DNA of 34,057 nt, taken from positions 1 to 34,057 of the forward strand of contig CAJWLW010000017.1 in assembly GCA_913042885.1 (NCBI GenBank), written 5' to 3'. The stretch is from an uncultured Lentisphaeria bacterium. Its GTDB lineage: Bacteria; Verrucomicrobiota; Lentisphaeria; JABSQK01; CAJWLW01. Shown here piece after piece: positions 16,901-24,705 of the stretch. Each line of letters opens with the position of its first letter. The first letter of the stretch is position 1. The notes under the pieces are model-generated. The model searched no databases, was not told the origin of the DNA, and saw only the letters and a program-made list of their open reading frames with translations. Both the position numbers and the translations under genes were made by a program.

Positions 16901-17989
16901 CGCGATGACTTCGATATCGGCGCATCCGATGTCGTCTTTCATCCCTATTGGGACAATGCTGCGTATCTCACCGCGGACACGGCGCTGCCCGAGGGCGTGG
17001 AAGTCTCGTTTTATCACCGGACCGAGGCGAACACCGCCATCTTCGGTGTTTTCAATACGAGTCGCGTCGATCATCAGGTAAAGATCGGTGTGAATCTGGA
17101 GAAACTGAATCTCAAGGCGGACATGCTGGCAATCATCGATCCCTTCGCCGCCGGTCCTGTTGATATGACCGCCGCGGGTGTTGTCCCCCTGTCGATACCG
17201 GGCGGACGGATCCGGTACTTTCGTATCGACCTGAAAGCGGCGCCGGACGCGGCACCATGGCCGTCGAGTGATACTCCGCTGCTGCTGCATGCGCCCTTCG
17301 ATGGGGCGCCGGCGCCGGCCGTTGCCCGAGGCGGCAACACGGTTAGCGTCACGACGCTCGGCGACGACCGGAAAGTCGTTTCAATGGCAGGCAACGAGAT
17401 CTATGAAGCCGGGATAATCGGTCAAGCGATCCTGTGCGGGGAGAAGCAGTCACGGTGCGAGTACCCGACGTTCGGGAACTTCGATATCACTAAAGGGACG
17501 ATCGCCCTGTGGTTCCGGAACAACAACTGGAACAGCATGGACGACAAGGTCCACATGTTCTTCAACTCATCGGCGAAGCCGGGTTATTTCCGCATATACA
17601 AACAGGCCGATACCGGTGTGTTTGTCGTGCAGGCCAATGTCAGGCACGAATCGGGAGAAGGCTGGGGCGCCAACACCACCGTATTTGCGTCTGTCCCGCC
17701 CATGCCACCCGGCGAATGGCACCACCTCGCCGTCACCTGGGACGAGAGTCACATGGCGTTCTATATCGATGGTGCCCTGTGTGCCCGCGGGCCGGAAGCA
17801 GGCGCGACCATGGCCATGCCCGCGACGATTGGCAACACGTTTACTGTCGGCGATCATGTCGAGCGAACCAAACCGGGCAATGATGATGGCGAAGTTCGCA
17901 CTTTGATTGATGAGCTGATGATCTACGGGCGACCGCTGACGGCAGAAGAGGTGCGCGAGAACTTCTCTTTGGCTGAAGGCCGGCAATAA
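13967..17989 (+). CDS. Large secreted CBM9-like / glycoside-hydrolase-like / LamG protein, 1340 aa
   Basis: The signal peptide MTAIPCRAFLLLLAALLLGNSDVSG is followed by a CBM9/DOMON-like domain at about residues 33-220 (IVIDGKLDHDEWHGAA, YLCVQVPLEAG, AELSMAFSELG). Next come beta-sandwich linkers and a large central region (about 420-1030) resembling GH123-like or DUF6067-type TIM-barrel proteins, with WLGDHRRGLQWFAESDKEW, GYMSPMTKICVN and the strand AGFYADHVQPFGC, where the Asp is a candidate active-site residue. The C-terminus (about 1104-1330) is a LamG domain nearly matching that of the upstream gene. The protein is exported, and two putative binding modules flank the putative catalytic core, which suits an insoluble or cell-wall glycan. 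It begins 20 nt after the beta-helix gene, so the two are likely co-transcribed. The catalytic assignment is tentative; signal, CBM9-like and LamG parts are firmer. Confidence 0.85.
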   Translation: MTAIPCRAFLLLLAALLLGNSDVSGRNLVTIARKKNAIVIDGKLDHDEWHGAAALYGFVDDINADGTFSSRQSMVFLTYDDDAIYLCVQVPLEAGRTLKSAATERDGAVWTDDDVEITLQPGKGDFYRFLGNSTGVYLDGKNASNDWDGQWNYKSTVTIDAWTAELSMAFSELGVDGTPADGDVWGFNVNHSWQDPARWTSWNRAEGSFNAPNGFGEIRFGANAPAVRLLSIGTPAKGRIAFEAELVGAAAGSGKVDAVVQINDKVVYSQRLDITPDSRQTIRVEQDLLEMIEPGRSNLAFLVTTAEQQPVYTTTIPFAFYPPVDLGWAYFSDRQVLQLDVGLKGLRGGVRNLTARFAAQKAGDAEPALTKEYTLPDGESEAGLTAGLETLVDGEYRMSLEIIRDGKVIGADTFDFLKRTTDPWDGNRIGISEQVPQPWVPMTTAQRNIVSCWGRDYAFRDSVLPEQIISLKEELLAAPIRIVGVAHDQPIEWSRQRMTIESASDVEVRLTGSARSKYLELRVRVAIEYDGMMRVDLDVARTEDLTPLSALALEIPMPGERAVFMQNAQISAFEHTGRRLDEKQGQLFGHSFLHNIWLGDHRRGLQWFAESDKEWHNGEGEPAMEVVRDGTTVKLLIHFINDPDYLLDWPIHYTFGLHATPAKPVDPVKRRRFVLNNTGDPWFADYNAFAYLWPNLRLKPGDSGMKWFGFPEPLHPDQYREFLQGYCRDRGWRPLPYVYQTTLGEESPVLRYHYQWLLQPRWRYHVSERGLRGYDKTELDKGYMSPMTKICVNLPSVRDYLVHTYAEFIREYDIAGFYADHVQPFGCQSKTHAGGSCVYEVDGELHAPKKIFATREIYKRIYTVGKEKNPDFLVVANMKKSRLMAIHSFIDVVLAGETFVSMQHEDYLDLASFDSVIAEDMGTQWGLIPCYLFYTQGADHYDPQGPRSRTLGLFFMHDIWSYIAGACQPYRQKALAVFRDDFDIGASDVVFHPYWDNAAYLTADTALPEGVEVSFYHRTEANTAIFGVFNTSRVDHQVKIGVNLEKLNLKADMLAIIDPFAAGPVDMTAAGVVPLSIPGGRIRYFRIDLKAAPDAAPWPSSDTPLLLHAPFDGAPAPAVARGGNTVSVTTLGDDRKVVSMAGNEIYEAGIIGQAILCGEKQSRCEYPTFGNFDITKGTIALWFRNNNWNSMDDKVHMFFNSSAKPGYFRIYKQADTGVFVVQANVRHESGEGWGANTTVFASVPPMPPGEWHHLAVTWDESHMAFYIDGALCARGPEAGATMAMPATIGNTFTVGDHVERTKPGNDDGEVRTLIDELMIYGRPLTAEEVRENFSLAEGRQ
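17276..17957 (+). repeat. LamG module, copy B of a tandem-gene duplication
   Basis: Encodes the C-terminal LamG domain of the 1340-aa protein and aligns with 13278-13920. By eye roughly two thirds to three quarters of residues are shared. It carries a 13-residue in-frame insertion (TTLGDDRKVVSM region) that exactly accounts for the 39-nt length difference. Confidence 0.85.
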
Positions 17990-18047
17990 CGCAGCCCGGG
18001 GTGCAACGGAGCGGACCTGCAGGCTTCGTCTCTGACATTGCCGGCCT
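17977..18047. repeat. 11-bp inverted repeat spanning the stop codon of the 1340-aa gene
   Basis: AGGCCGGCAAT (17977-17987) is the exact reverse complement of ATTGCCGGCCT (18037-18047), separated by 49 nt. The left arm ends at the first base of the TAA stop. It could fold into a 3'-end stem protecting or separating the message from the downstream gene. There is no T-run, so it is not a typical terminator. Confidence 0.4.
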
Positions 18048-18140
18048 GCGACCGTGCGTCGCGACGCAATTCGTCTCCGTGGTATAATCTCCCACCGCGG
18101 TTACGTTCGACTGCCGCCAATCTTTATAAGATCGTCTCCC

Positions 18141-21011
18141 ATGGTAACTGTCCGAAATAATTTTGATTTTCCTGCACGCACGCCGGCGACGATTCCGGCG
18201 GAGACACTGTCGCAAGCTCCACTGGAACAGCCCGAAGCCGCCGGTGGGCAGCGGGTGCCCGCCCAGCAGCTTGACGGTAGGCTTGTGTTCATCGCCGATA
18301 TTCCGGCACAGTGTGAGACTGTTTATCTGCCCGATCCCGATGCGTCGACGCCGGACGGTATAGCGGTTTCCTGGCACGATGGGGTTTTGCGGATTTCGCG
18401 GCCTGCAAGTGACCTCACCGTAGAACTGACATTGGGTTTGGTCGAAGGGGACATGTGCCTGTATGAAGCGCCTCCCGTCGATGCTGCCGAGTGGCCGGAA
18501 ATGACCATTCACGTCCCCGAGGGCGGCTCTGTCTTCACGCGGCTCGAGCTGACCGGCCAATGGCAATCATACCGGATCGACCTGGCGGTCCTGTGCTTTC
18601 ACGCTGGATACGTAGACATCGAAGTGGGCGTGACAAACGAAGCGGCGGAACGCAAGCACGCGTATCTCGCCCTGGTGAAGAAGCTGTCCGTCAACCAGCC
18701 GGTGACCGGCAGCGCTTCCCGCCTCTACGGCCGGGTCAAGGACGAGCTGCAGTTCGACTCGCCGCCGGATATTCTGTTCCAGGGGCTGGATTGGGCGACG
18801 ATCGAAGGCAGCGGATGGGCCGTCGAACTGATGAACGACCAGACCTTCAACTGGCACAAACTCACGCCCGACGGCAAATGGTATCTGGAGTGCAACGGCC
18901 GCATGGCCATGCATCGCCTGGCCGAGTCGGACGCGGACCTTTGTTGTGTGACGGCAATCACCGGACGGCGATATGAGAAGACGAAATACGATGCCGATGG
19001 CGATTATGATCATATCACACCGCCCACCGGCAAACGTGTGTCATACGCGATGCGGCTGTGCATTGACGACCCGTTGGCGACGGCCCGGGCAAACGAGAAT
19101 TTCATTCTCTATGAGGGCTATCGCAGGAGTCACAACGACAACGGGGTGGCGGTCATCGATCTCGGTGTCCGGCATACCACCATCGGAGTACTCTACATTC
19201 CCGATCGTCTCGCGGAGGATTTCGTCCTCTGGCACAGCGACACGACCGTCGGCAAAACCAATGACCTGCTGATGAAACCGGAGAGTCGGCAGCTGATAGA
19301 TTTTATCGAGCGCGATTTTCGCATCATGAGTGCGCTCGGGCTCGTTTGCCGCTACCACCATCTCAAGGCCCGCAACGATGTCGAGCTCGAAATGGTCCGG
19401 CTCATCCTCGAAACAGCACGCACGTACGGTGTGAAAATGTGTCTGGACATTGATTATGAGCCGGGTGCGATCGCTGCAATCGACGAGCTGAACCGCGAGT
19501 TTTCGGATATTATCGAATTTAATGAGCCAATGAACGAAGCAATCTATGCCGATGCCGCGACCGGTGAGTATTGTCAAGGGGTCAACGTCGATTACCTCGA
19601 ACGTGCCCGGGAGATGTTGACGGAGTTTCACAAATCGGACGTGCCGGTAATTATCACGATCTCAAAAGGGATGGGGGCCTATCTCGGTATCGCAAAGCAA
19701 GCGGGCCTCGAGTTCAGTGCTGCCTCTTCTCATGACTATTTCTCCGGCTTCCGTCGCGGATGGCAGCCTGTCGAGGAACAGATCGAACAGACTTATGAAT
19801 GTGCAAACTATCCCATCTCGCTGGGTAATTATTGCGCTGCACACGACCTGCAGCCGATGGCAACGGAGGCGGGATGGGGCGGGTTGACACATTTGAGCGA
19901 CGAGGATCGTGTCAAAGTGTGCGAACACATGTACCGCGAACAGATGATGCCGCGCGGCCTGACGCACATCTATAAATGCTGGTTCATGGATACATTCTGG
20001 AAACGCCACGGCCGGCGCCACTACGATCTTGTCCGTTGGGACCGTACGTTGCGCGGCGAAGGCCGGTTGTTGAGTGATCTTCAGAAACAATACGGGCCGC
20101 GTGACCTGCCGATCAACCAGGTCGCGATCACTTGCAACGAGGGCGAGATCGAGGCAGCAAACCCTTTCGAACTGACCTTCACTGTTCGTAATATCTCAGG
20201 TGGCGATATCACGGTTTCGTCGGTCACGGTTGACGGGCCAGTGGAAATACATGTCGCCATTGCCGAGGCTGCATCATTCGACCTGGCCGATGGCGAGGCC
20301 CGGGATTTCACGGCTGTTCTGGCGATGGAGCCGGAAAGTAAATCGGGTTACTATCACGTATTTCCAGTTGTCCGCTACGCTGACGGACAAGGTGACAAAA
20401 CAATTTGTGGCTGGAGCCTGCTGCGGCATCGCAGCTTTACACCGGAACGCCTGGATGTCGAACGCGTGCCGTACGGGGAATTAGTATATGAGGGCGGTGT
20501 CGAGGTGCTGCGTCAAATCGACCTGAATCAACCCACGACAATCGTTGTCGGCGAAAAGGCTACCCGCAAGGATGCCGAATGGGCCTACAACCTGCACAAT
20601 GTTCTGCATTCGATCCTGGCCAATGATGATCTGGATATCCGCTGGGAGACGTATCGGCCGACGCAGCCGCACATGTTCGAATACAACTTGATTGTCATTG
20701 GTGCACCGGAGAATTGCCGGCTCATGCGAGAGTATGCGGCGTCTGCAACCGGGCCGCGGATCCTGCTTGCCGAACATCGTGAGCAGCCGGGTAAGAAGGT
20801 GCTGCTGTTGCTGGGTGATTCGCAGGACGCACACGGCTGGCAGGATATGGAGCTCGCCCGTCACGACGAGATTGAAGATATTGATATTGTCTGTGCCGAT
20901 GTCATACGTCGATTCGTTTCATTGTCGCGCTATTATATATCACCGCGGATCGGCATCATAGAAGCGTTTGGCGGTGCCGGTGTGGTTGATACGGACAAAA
21001 CTCTGACGTGA
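18141..21011 (+). CDS. Putative clan GH-A-like glycoside hydrolase, intracellular, 956 aa
   Basis: No specific family recognised. The N-terminal third is beta-rich. The middle looks like a (beta/alpha)8 barrel: CRYHHLK, YGVKMCLDIDYEPG, IIEFNEPMNEA with Glu462 after Asn (NEP motif of clan GH-A strand 4), SAASSHDYFSG, and QPMATEAGWGG with Glu576 at the strand-7 nucleophile position. The spacing of the two glutamates (114 residues) suits retaining GH-A enzymes. A beta-sandwich follows (NPFELTFTVRNISGGDITVSSVTV), then an alpha/beta C-terminal domain. There is no signal peptide, so it probably acts on imported oligosaccharides. The frame reaches 18054, but ATG at 18141 starts the conserved-looking N-terminus; its ribosome site is weak. 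It is followed after 31 nt by the Gfo/Idh/MocA gene. Hydrolase activity is inferred from motifs only. Confidence 0.8.
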   Translation: MVTVRNNFDFPARTPATIPAETLSQAPLEQPEAAGGQRVPAQQLDGRLVFIADIPAQCETVYLPDPDASTPDGIAVSWHDGVLRISRPASDLTVELTLGLVEGDMCLYEAPPVDAAEWPEMTIHVPEGGSVFTRLELTGQWQSYRIDLAVLCFHAGYVDIEVGVTNEAAERKHAYLALVKKLSVNQPVTGSASRLYGRVKDELQFDSPPDILFQGLDWATIEGSGWAVELMNDQTFNWHKLTPDGKWYLECNGRMAMHRLAESDADLCCVTAITGRRYEKTKYDADGDYDHITPPTGKRVSYAMRLCIDDPLATARANENFILYEGYRRSHNDNGVAVIDLGVRHTTIGVLYIPDRLAEDFVLWHSDTTVGKTNDLLMKPESRQLIDFIERDFRIMSALGLVCRYHHLKARNDVELEMVRLILETARTYGVKMCLDIDYEPGAIAAIDELNREFSDIIEFNEPMNEAIYADAATGEYCQGVNVDYLERAREMLTEFHKSDVPVIITISKGMGAYLGIAKQAGLEFSAASSHDYFSGFRRGWQPVEEQIEQTYECANYPISLGNYCAAHDLQPMATEAGWGGLTHLSDEDRVKVCEHMYREQMMPRGLTHIYKCWFMDTFWKRHGRRHYDLVRWDRTLRGEGRLLSDLQKQYGPRDLPINQVAITCNEGEIEAANPFELTFTVRNISGGDITVSSVTVDGPVEIHVAIAEAASFDLADGEARDFTAVLAMEPESKSGYYHVFPVVRYADGQGDKTICGWSLLRHRSFTPERLDVERVPYGELVYEGGVEVLRQIDLNQPTTIVVGEKATRKDAEWAYNLHNVLHSILANDDLDIRWETYRPTQPHMFEYNLIVIGAPENCRLMREYAASATGPRILLAEHREQPGKKVLLLLGDSQDAHGWQDMELARHDEIEDIDIVCADVIRRFVSLSRYYISPRIGIIEAFGGAGVVDTDKTLT

Positions 21012-21042
21012 CCTTCTTCCTCCCCAAGCCAAGGAGCAACGC

Positions 21043-22068
21043 ATGGCCCCTCCGAGAGTAGTTGTTGCCGGCGCCGGCGGCCGCGGTGTCGGTTGTATGT
21101 CGACAATTGCGGCGTCCCCGAATCACGGCGTGATTGTCGCCTATGCCGATCCGCATGGCCCTTCCCGTGAAAAGGCAGCGGCCGTATCACCGGGAGCGCG
21201 GATGTTCGAGGACTGGCGGGAGATGCTGGCCGAAGTCGAGTGTGACGTGTTGCTGGTCACCGCCCCGCAGTACGTGCACTGCGAGATAGTCCTGGCCGGG
21301 CTCGAGGCCGGTTTGGATATCTACTGCGAAAAGCCCATGGCGCACAGTCTCGAGGATTGCAACCGGATTGTCTCTGGGGTAAAGGCTTCAGACTGCCTCT
21401 TCTATGTCGGGCTTCAGCTGCGCACCGTGCCGGTGCTCAAGCACATGAAGAAATTGGTGGACAGCGGTGTTGTGGGCAAGCCCTCCATGATGTTTGCCCG
21501 CGAATTGCGGGCGCCATTTCTCCCGAAGGTGGATGACTGGATTGGGGACGAAAACAAATCCGGCGGCGCCCTGGTGGAAAAGAACTGTCATCATTTTGAT
21601 CTCTTCAACTGGTACTGCGGGAGCCGGGCGGTGCGCGTCAATGCCATCGGCGGCAAGGCCCTCACAGCCGAGGACGGCGGCAACGTTGGCGAGCTGCTCG
21701 ATCATGCATTCGTCCTCGTTGATTACGCGGACGGCACGCGGGCTTGTCTGGAGATGTGTTTCTTCTGTCCCGCCTTCGCCCACGAATTGGAAATTGTCGG
21801 AGACAACGGCCGCCGCCTGGTGACCGACCTGGAACAGCTGAAACTGTGGGAGGCGGACCAGGAAACCCGCAGCTTTCAAACCTGGAACTACGAATTGCGC
21901 CAGGCCCACGGCGATCCTTCGGGCTGGTTGGATTTTCTCGACTGCAGGGCATTGGCGCCGGACAATGCCGCTTCGCTGGCACGGGCAGAGGCTGGCCGGG
22001 ACAGCGTGCAGATCGCTCTGGCAGCGCAAGAATCCATAAAGATCGGCGCGACAGTCACCCTGCAGTAA
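21043..22068 (+). CDS. Gfo/Idh/MocA-family NAD(P)-dependent oxidoreductase, 341 aa
   Basis: Family role: oxidation or epimerisation of sugars and sugar derivatives using a bound NAD(P). Seen: an N-terminal Rossmann motif VVVAGAGGRGVG, the hallmark EKP at residues 96-98 (IYCEKPMAH), and a C-terminal domain with GGALVEKNCHHFDLFNWYCG that supplies the catalytic His/Lys region. Length is typical. ATG at 21043 has a strong AAGGAG 7 nt upstream, the best ribosome site in the cluster. It lies between the GH-A-like gene and an SGNH hydrolase on the same strand with gaps of 31 and 24 nt, so it is likely one operon. The probable role is conversion of a released monosaccharide or cyclitol; the substrate is unknown. 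Confidence 0.95.
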   Translation: MAPPRVVVAGAGGRGVGCMSTIAASPNHGVIVAYADPHGPSREKAAAVSPGARMFEDWREMLAEVECDVLLVTAPQYVHCEIVLAGLEAGLDIYCEKPMAHSLEDCNRIVSGVKASDCLFYVGLQLRTVPVLKHMKKLVDSGVVGKPSMMFARELRAPFLPKVDDWIGDENKSGGALVEKNCHHFDLFNWYCGSRAVRVNAIGGKALTAEDGGNVGELLDHAFVLVDYADGTRACLEMCFFCPAFAHELEIVGDNGRRLVTDLEQLKLWEADQETRSFQTWNYELRQAHGDPSGWLDFLDCRALAPDNAASLARAEAGRDSVQIALAAQESIKIGATVTLQ

Positions 22069-22092
22069 CAGAAGTCACATAGGTATCACACA

Positions 22093-22779
22093 ATGCAAGA
22101 GTTTCTGAACAAGCTGGAGAACGGTCAGAAGGTCACGGTCGTGGCGCTTGGCGATTCGATCACCGAACTGACCTGGCACACGGTGGGACGGTTGAACTGG
22201 GTGGGGTATTTGCAGGAGGCGCTGTTCGAAACGTATGGCCGCAACCGTTGCTGCGTCATCAACTCGGGACGCTGCGGAGACACTGCTGCAGAAGGGTCAA
22301 ACCGTCTCGAGGAAGACGTACTGCGGTTTAACCCCGACCTGGTGATCATCAGTTACGGCATGAACGACGCCAGTGGTGATGTCGAGGAATTCCGGACCGC
22401 ATTGGCCAGTCTCATCGACCGTGTTCGCAACCACAATGGTGCCGCTGTGCTCTTGCGCACGCCGAATCCGATTGTCAATCCGCCGCAGACCGTGAACTTG
22501 CAGGACGGCCAGGAGCCGGCCGTTGAAACGGCGGGAACGAAACAGTCGCTGTTCGCGGCGACGATTGTCGAGGTTGCGGACCAGAGAGGATGCGCCGTCG
22601 TCGATCATTACAAGTGTTGGAAACGGCTCGAGGGACAGCGTGGGGTCAGGCGTGAAGAGCCCAACGAGCTTTGGCTACACATGTCGGACTGCACCCATCC
22701 GGGGCCACTGGGGCACCTGGCGTTCTTCCGGGAGCTGGCGCCGCTGTTCAAGGTGCCGTCAACTTTCCCATGGGAATAG
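22093..22779 (+). CDS. SGNH/GDSL-family hydrolase (esterase-like), 228 aa
   Basis: Family role: serine esterase; in glycan clusters these often remove acetyl groups from sugars. Seen: block I ALGDSIT with nucleophile Ser22, block II Gly in INSGRCGDTA, block III SYGMNDA with the oxyanion Asn, and block V Asp199 and His202 in SDCTHPG. All four conserved blocks are present and the length is normal. There is no signal peptide, so it should be cytoplasmic. An AGGT about 10 nt upstream is an acceptable ribosome site. It is the last gene of the operon that begins at 12009 or 18141. Carbohydrate esterase activity is inferred from neighbours; lipase or thioesterase activity cannot be excluded. Confidence 0.94.
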   Translation: MQEFLNKLENGQKVTVVALGDSITELTWHTVGRLNWVGYLQEALFETYGRNRCCVINSGRCGDTAAEGSNRLEEDVLRFNPDLVIISYGMNDASGDVEEFRTALASLIDRVRNHNGAAVLLRTPNPIVNPPQTVNLQDGQEPAVETAGTKQSLFAATIVEVADQRGCAVVDHYKCWKRLEGQRGVRREEPNELWLHMSDCTHPGPLGHLAFFRELAPLFKVPSTFPWE

Positions 22780-22843
22780 GGGTTCGACCCACCTGCTTGC
22801 CTCCGTTCCCATCCGTTGTATTCCCTGTCCGTTGCAGGAATCT

Positions 22844-23590
22844 TTACGGCCAGGGAATAGGCCCAGAGCGCCCGCCCCAGTATGGCGTGTCGTGATCGGA
22901 GGGAATGTCGTTCTGGCTGTTCCAGCCGGCATGGCCATCGGCGAAAACAGCGTTTCTGCCGTCCTGGTGCCGGGGGCCATATCGTTGCTCGGTCAGGTCA
23001 CTTGCCGCACTGAGTTGTTCCCAGTCCGACCAGACTGTTCCGGACGCGGTAAACATGACAAAACCGTCGCTCAGCATCATACCTGACGACAGGAGGTCCA
23101 GCTCACCGCGTTTCCGGATCCGCCGCCCTTCCGAGGTCGCGGCCACGTTTGTCATATACCCTTCGTCGTAAATGCCGACGTTCAATCGCCATCCGTTGAG
23201 ATGAATGTTGATCCCATAGGAACCATAACCGCTTTGCACCGGTAGATAATAGGGATGCGACGGGCATTTGAATATCTCTTTGTCCTCGATGTAACCGCCC
23301 ACCTGACGCACCGAATCAACCCAGCCGCCTCCAGTATAACCGCTGGGCTGTGTCGGCGGGTCAGCGGATCGATAGTCTGCACACGGCAGCCAGTCCTCAT
23401 TCTCATCGGCGTAATATTGAAAGGCGAGGCCGAGCTGTTTTAATCGTGACATGCATTCAATGGTCCGCGCTTTCTCTTTGGCGAAGGACAAGGCCGGCAG
23501 CAGCATTGCAGCCAGGATCGCAATGATCGCGATGACCACGAGTAACTCAATGAGGGTGAAGGCATCTTTTACTGCACGATTCATTTGCAT
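22844..23590 (-). CDS. Prepilin-type protein with H-X9-DG domain, 248 aa
   Basis: A complete member of the prepilin-like family amplified in Lentisphaerota. The N-terminus [10 protein letters not shown] leads into [20 protein letters not shown], then [18 protein letters not shown]. The C-terminus carries the H-X9-DG signature in [17 protein letters not shown]. Middle motifs include FKCPSHP, typical of these proteins. The residue before the conserved Phe is Ala, tolerated by some prepilin peptidases. The frame extends to a GTG at 23629, but ATG at 23590 (or 23584) gives a normal leader, with GAGGG about 10 nt upstream. It is oriented against the operon upstream (65 bp from the SGNH stop) and divergent from the RraA-like gene. 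Expected location: inner membrane or a pseudopilus-like structure. Function is unknown. Confidence 0.92.
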   Translation of the reverse strand: MQMNRAVKDAFTLIELLVVIAIIAILAAMLLPALSFAKEKARTIECMSRLKQLGLAFQYYADENEDWLPCADYRSADPPTQPSGYTGGGWVDSVRQVGGYIEDKEIFKCPSHPYYLPVQSGYGSYGINIHLNGWRLNVGIYDEGYMTNVAATSEGRRIRKRGELDLLSSGMMLSDGFVMFTASGTVWSDWEQLSAASDLTEQRYGPRHQDGRNAVFADGHAGWNSQNDIPSDHDTPYWGGRSGPIPWP

Positions 23591-23977
23591 CGCGATTTCG
23601 CCCTCGTGTTGGTCAAAGCCGGGCTTCACAACTCATTGCCATGCCCGCTTGCTTCAATTACCCTGTCTGCAAACAATGTCAACCAGCAGCAGCAATGTAC
23701 AGATGTGTGCGGCGAATTGCCGTTTCATCATAATCGTGCTTCGCTGATTGCGTGAGTACCTCGATGCGTCCGTGTGCTCTCCAATGGCGGCAGAGAAGGA
23801 ACTGCATTTTACTGTTTTTTCGGTTTGGTTGCAAGGTATTTTCAAATGTCGAGCCTCCGAAAACGACCGGTCCGATCCACACGGGGCGGGCCTTTCTTTA
23901 TGGCCCGGGGGCTTTGTTGTATCGGGACAGATACGAAGTTACTCTACCGGTCGGACAGAAAACTTGAAGGAGATTCC
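23591..23977. other. 387-bp divergent intergenic region between prepilin and RraA-like genes
   Basis: No gene is supported here. It holds a perfect -35 on the minus strand (see 23655-23682), a CGGGCC/GGCCCG stem with a 9-nt loop at 23887-23907, and a GTATC-6nt-GATAC inverted repeat at 23919-23934 about 45 bp before the RraA-like start. It is more AT-rich than the coding parts. An open frame upstream of 23978 is in phase with the RraA-like gene but has no ribosome site or family-like sequence. Confidence 0.5.
23655..23682 (-). promoter_or_regulatory. Possible promoter for the prepilin gene at 22844-23590
   Basis: On the minus strand a consensus TTGACA (23677-23682) is followed after 16 nt by TAATTG (23655-23660), a poor -10. 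The leader would be about 60 nt. The strong -35 with a weak -10 might mean an activated promoter or a chance match. Confidence 0.3.
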
Positions 23978-24676
23978 ATGATCGACCCACCGCCTGTTCT
24001 CACAGTGAAACGTGACATTCAGCGCCCCGCCCCGGCTGACGTGGCGGCGTTTGTCGGTGTGCCGTCGAGCTTCGTAGTTGATGCTATGGACGGACAGGGT
24101 GCACTGGATTTTGACATTCAATCGATAGCTGGCGGTGATCCGCAGATGAGCAGGATTGTCGGTCCGGCGTTGACCTGTTACTGCGGACCGGCCGATAACC
24201 TGGCCTTATTCGCTGCCGTTGCCGAGGCGCAGCCGGGCGATGTTCTGGTCGCGGGCACTGATCGTTTCGAGGGCCGGTGCGTGACCGGTGATCTGGTGCT
24301 CGGCATGGCGAAAAACCGAGGCGCAGCCGGGCTGGTTACCGACGGGCTGGTCCGTGATCTGGAGGACATCCTTGCGGTTGGTCTGCCGGTTTTCTGTCGC
24401 GGTGTAACCGCGAACTCGCCGGCTCGCACCGGACCCGGCACTGTCGGTCTTGAGGTTACGCTGGGCGGCGTCACCGTGGCTGCCGGCGATCTGATTGTTG
24501 CCGACCGCGATGGTGTCGCAGTAGTACCGCAGGCTCAAATCATCGGCGTGCTCCAGCGCCTCGAGAAGATCCGGAGTGACGAAGCAGAGTTGAGCGCCGC
24601 CGTGAAGGATGGGCTCGAGATCCCGGATCACATCCGGGAATTGCTCGACTCCGACCGGGTCCGTTATGTTGATTGA
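23978..24676 (+). CDS. RraA-family protein / 4-hydroxy-4-methyl-2-oxoglutarate aldolase-like, 232 aa
   Basis: The family contains class II pyruvate aldolases (HMG/CHA aldolase) and the RNase E regulator RraA. Seen: the divalent-metal and substrate motif D122-G-x-x-R126-D127 (GLVTDGLVRDLEDI), the preceding GMAKNRGAAG, and the late VADRDGVAVVP. The N-terminal SSFVVDAMDG is also typical. Length matches aldolase-like members. ATG at 23978 has AAGGAG 6 nt upstream, which decides the start against an upstream in-frame extension to 23774. It sits 29 nt before a ketopantoate reductase-like gene, so the pair is likely an operon handling a branched or keto acid. An aldolase or oxaloacetate-decarboxylase-like activity is more likely than RNase E regulation in this context. 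Confidence 0.94.
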   Translation: MIDPPPVLTVKRDIQRPAPADVAAFVGVPSSFVVDAMDGQGALDFDIQSIAGGDPQMSRIVGPALTCYCGPADNLALFAAVAEAQPGDVLVAGTDRFEGRCVTGDLVLGMAKNRGAAGLVTDGLVRDLEDILAVGLPVFCRGVTANSPARTGPGTVGLEVTLGGVTVAAGDLIVADRDGVAVVPQAQIIGVLQRLEKIRSDEAELSAAVKDGLEIPDHIRELLDSDRVRYVD

Positions 24677-24705
24677 AATTCAGCCGCCAAGACTGGGAGC
24701 GACCC

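Noticed and set aside
16052..17290. 412-codon open frame on the minus strand inside the 1340-aa gene
   Set aside because: Antisense shadow with no family sequence; the plus-strand frame is continuous from signal peptide to LamG.
23774..23977. 68-codon N-terminal extension of the RraA-like protein
   Set aside because: The extension looks unlike any family member, and ATG at 23978 has an AAGGAG 6 nt upstream and the expected family start.
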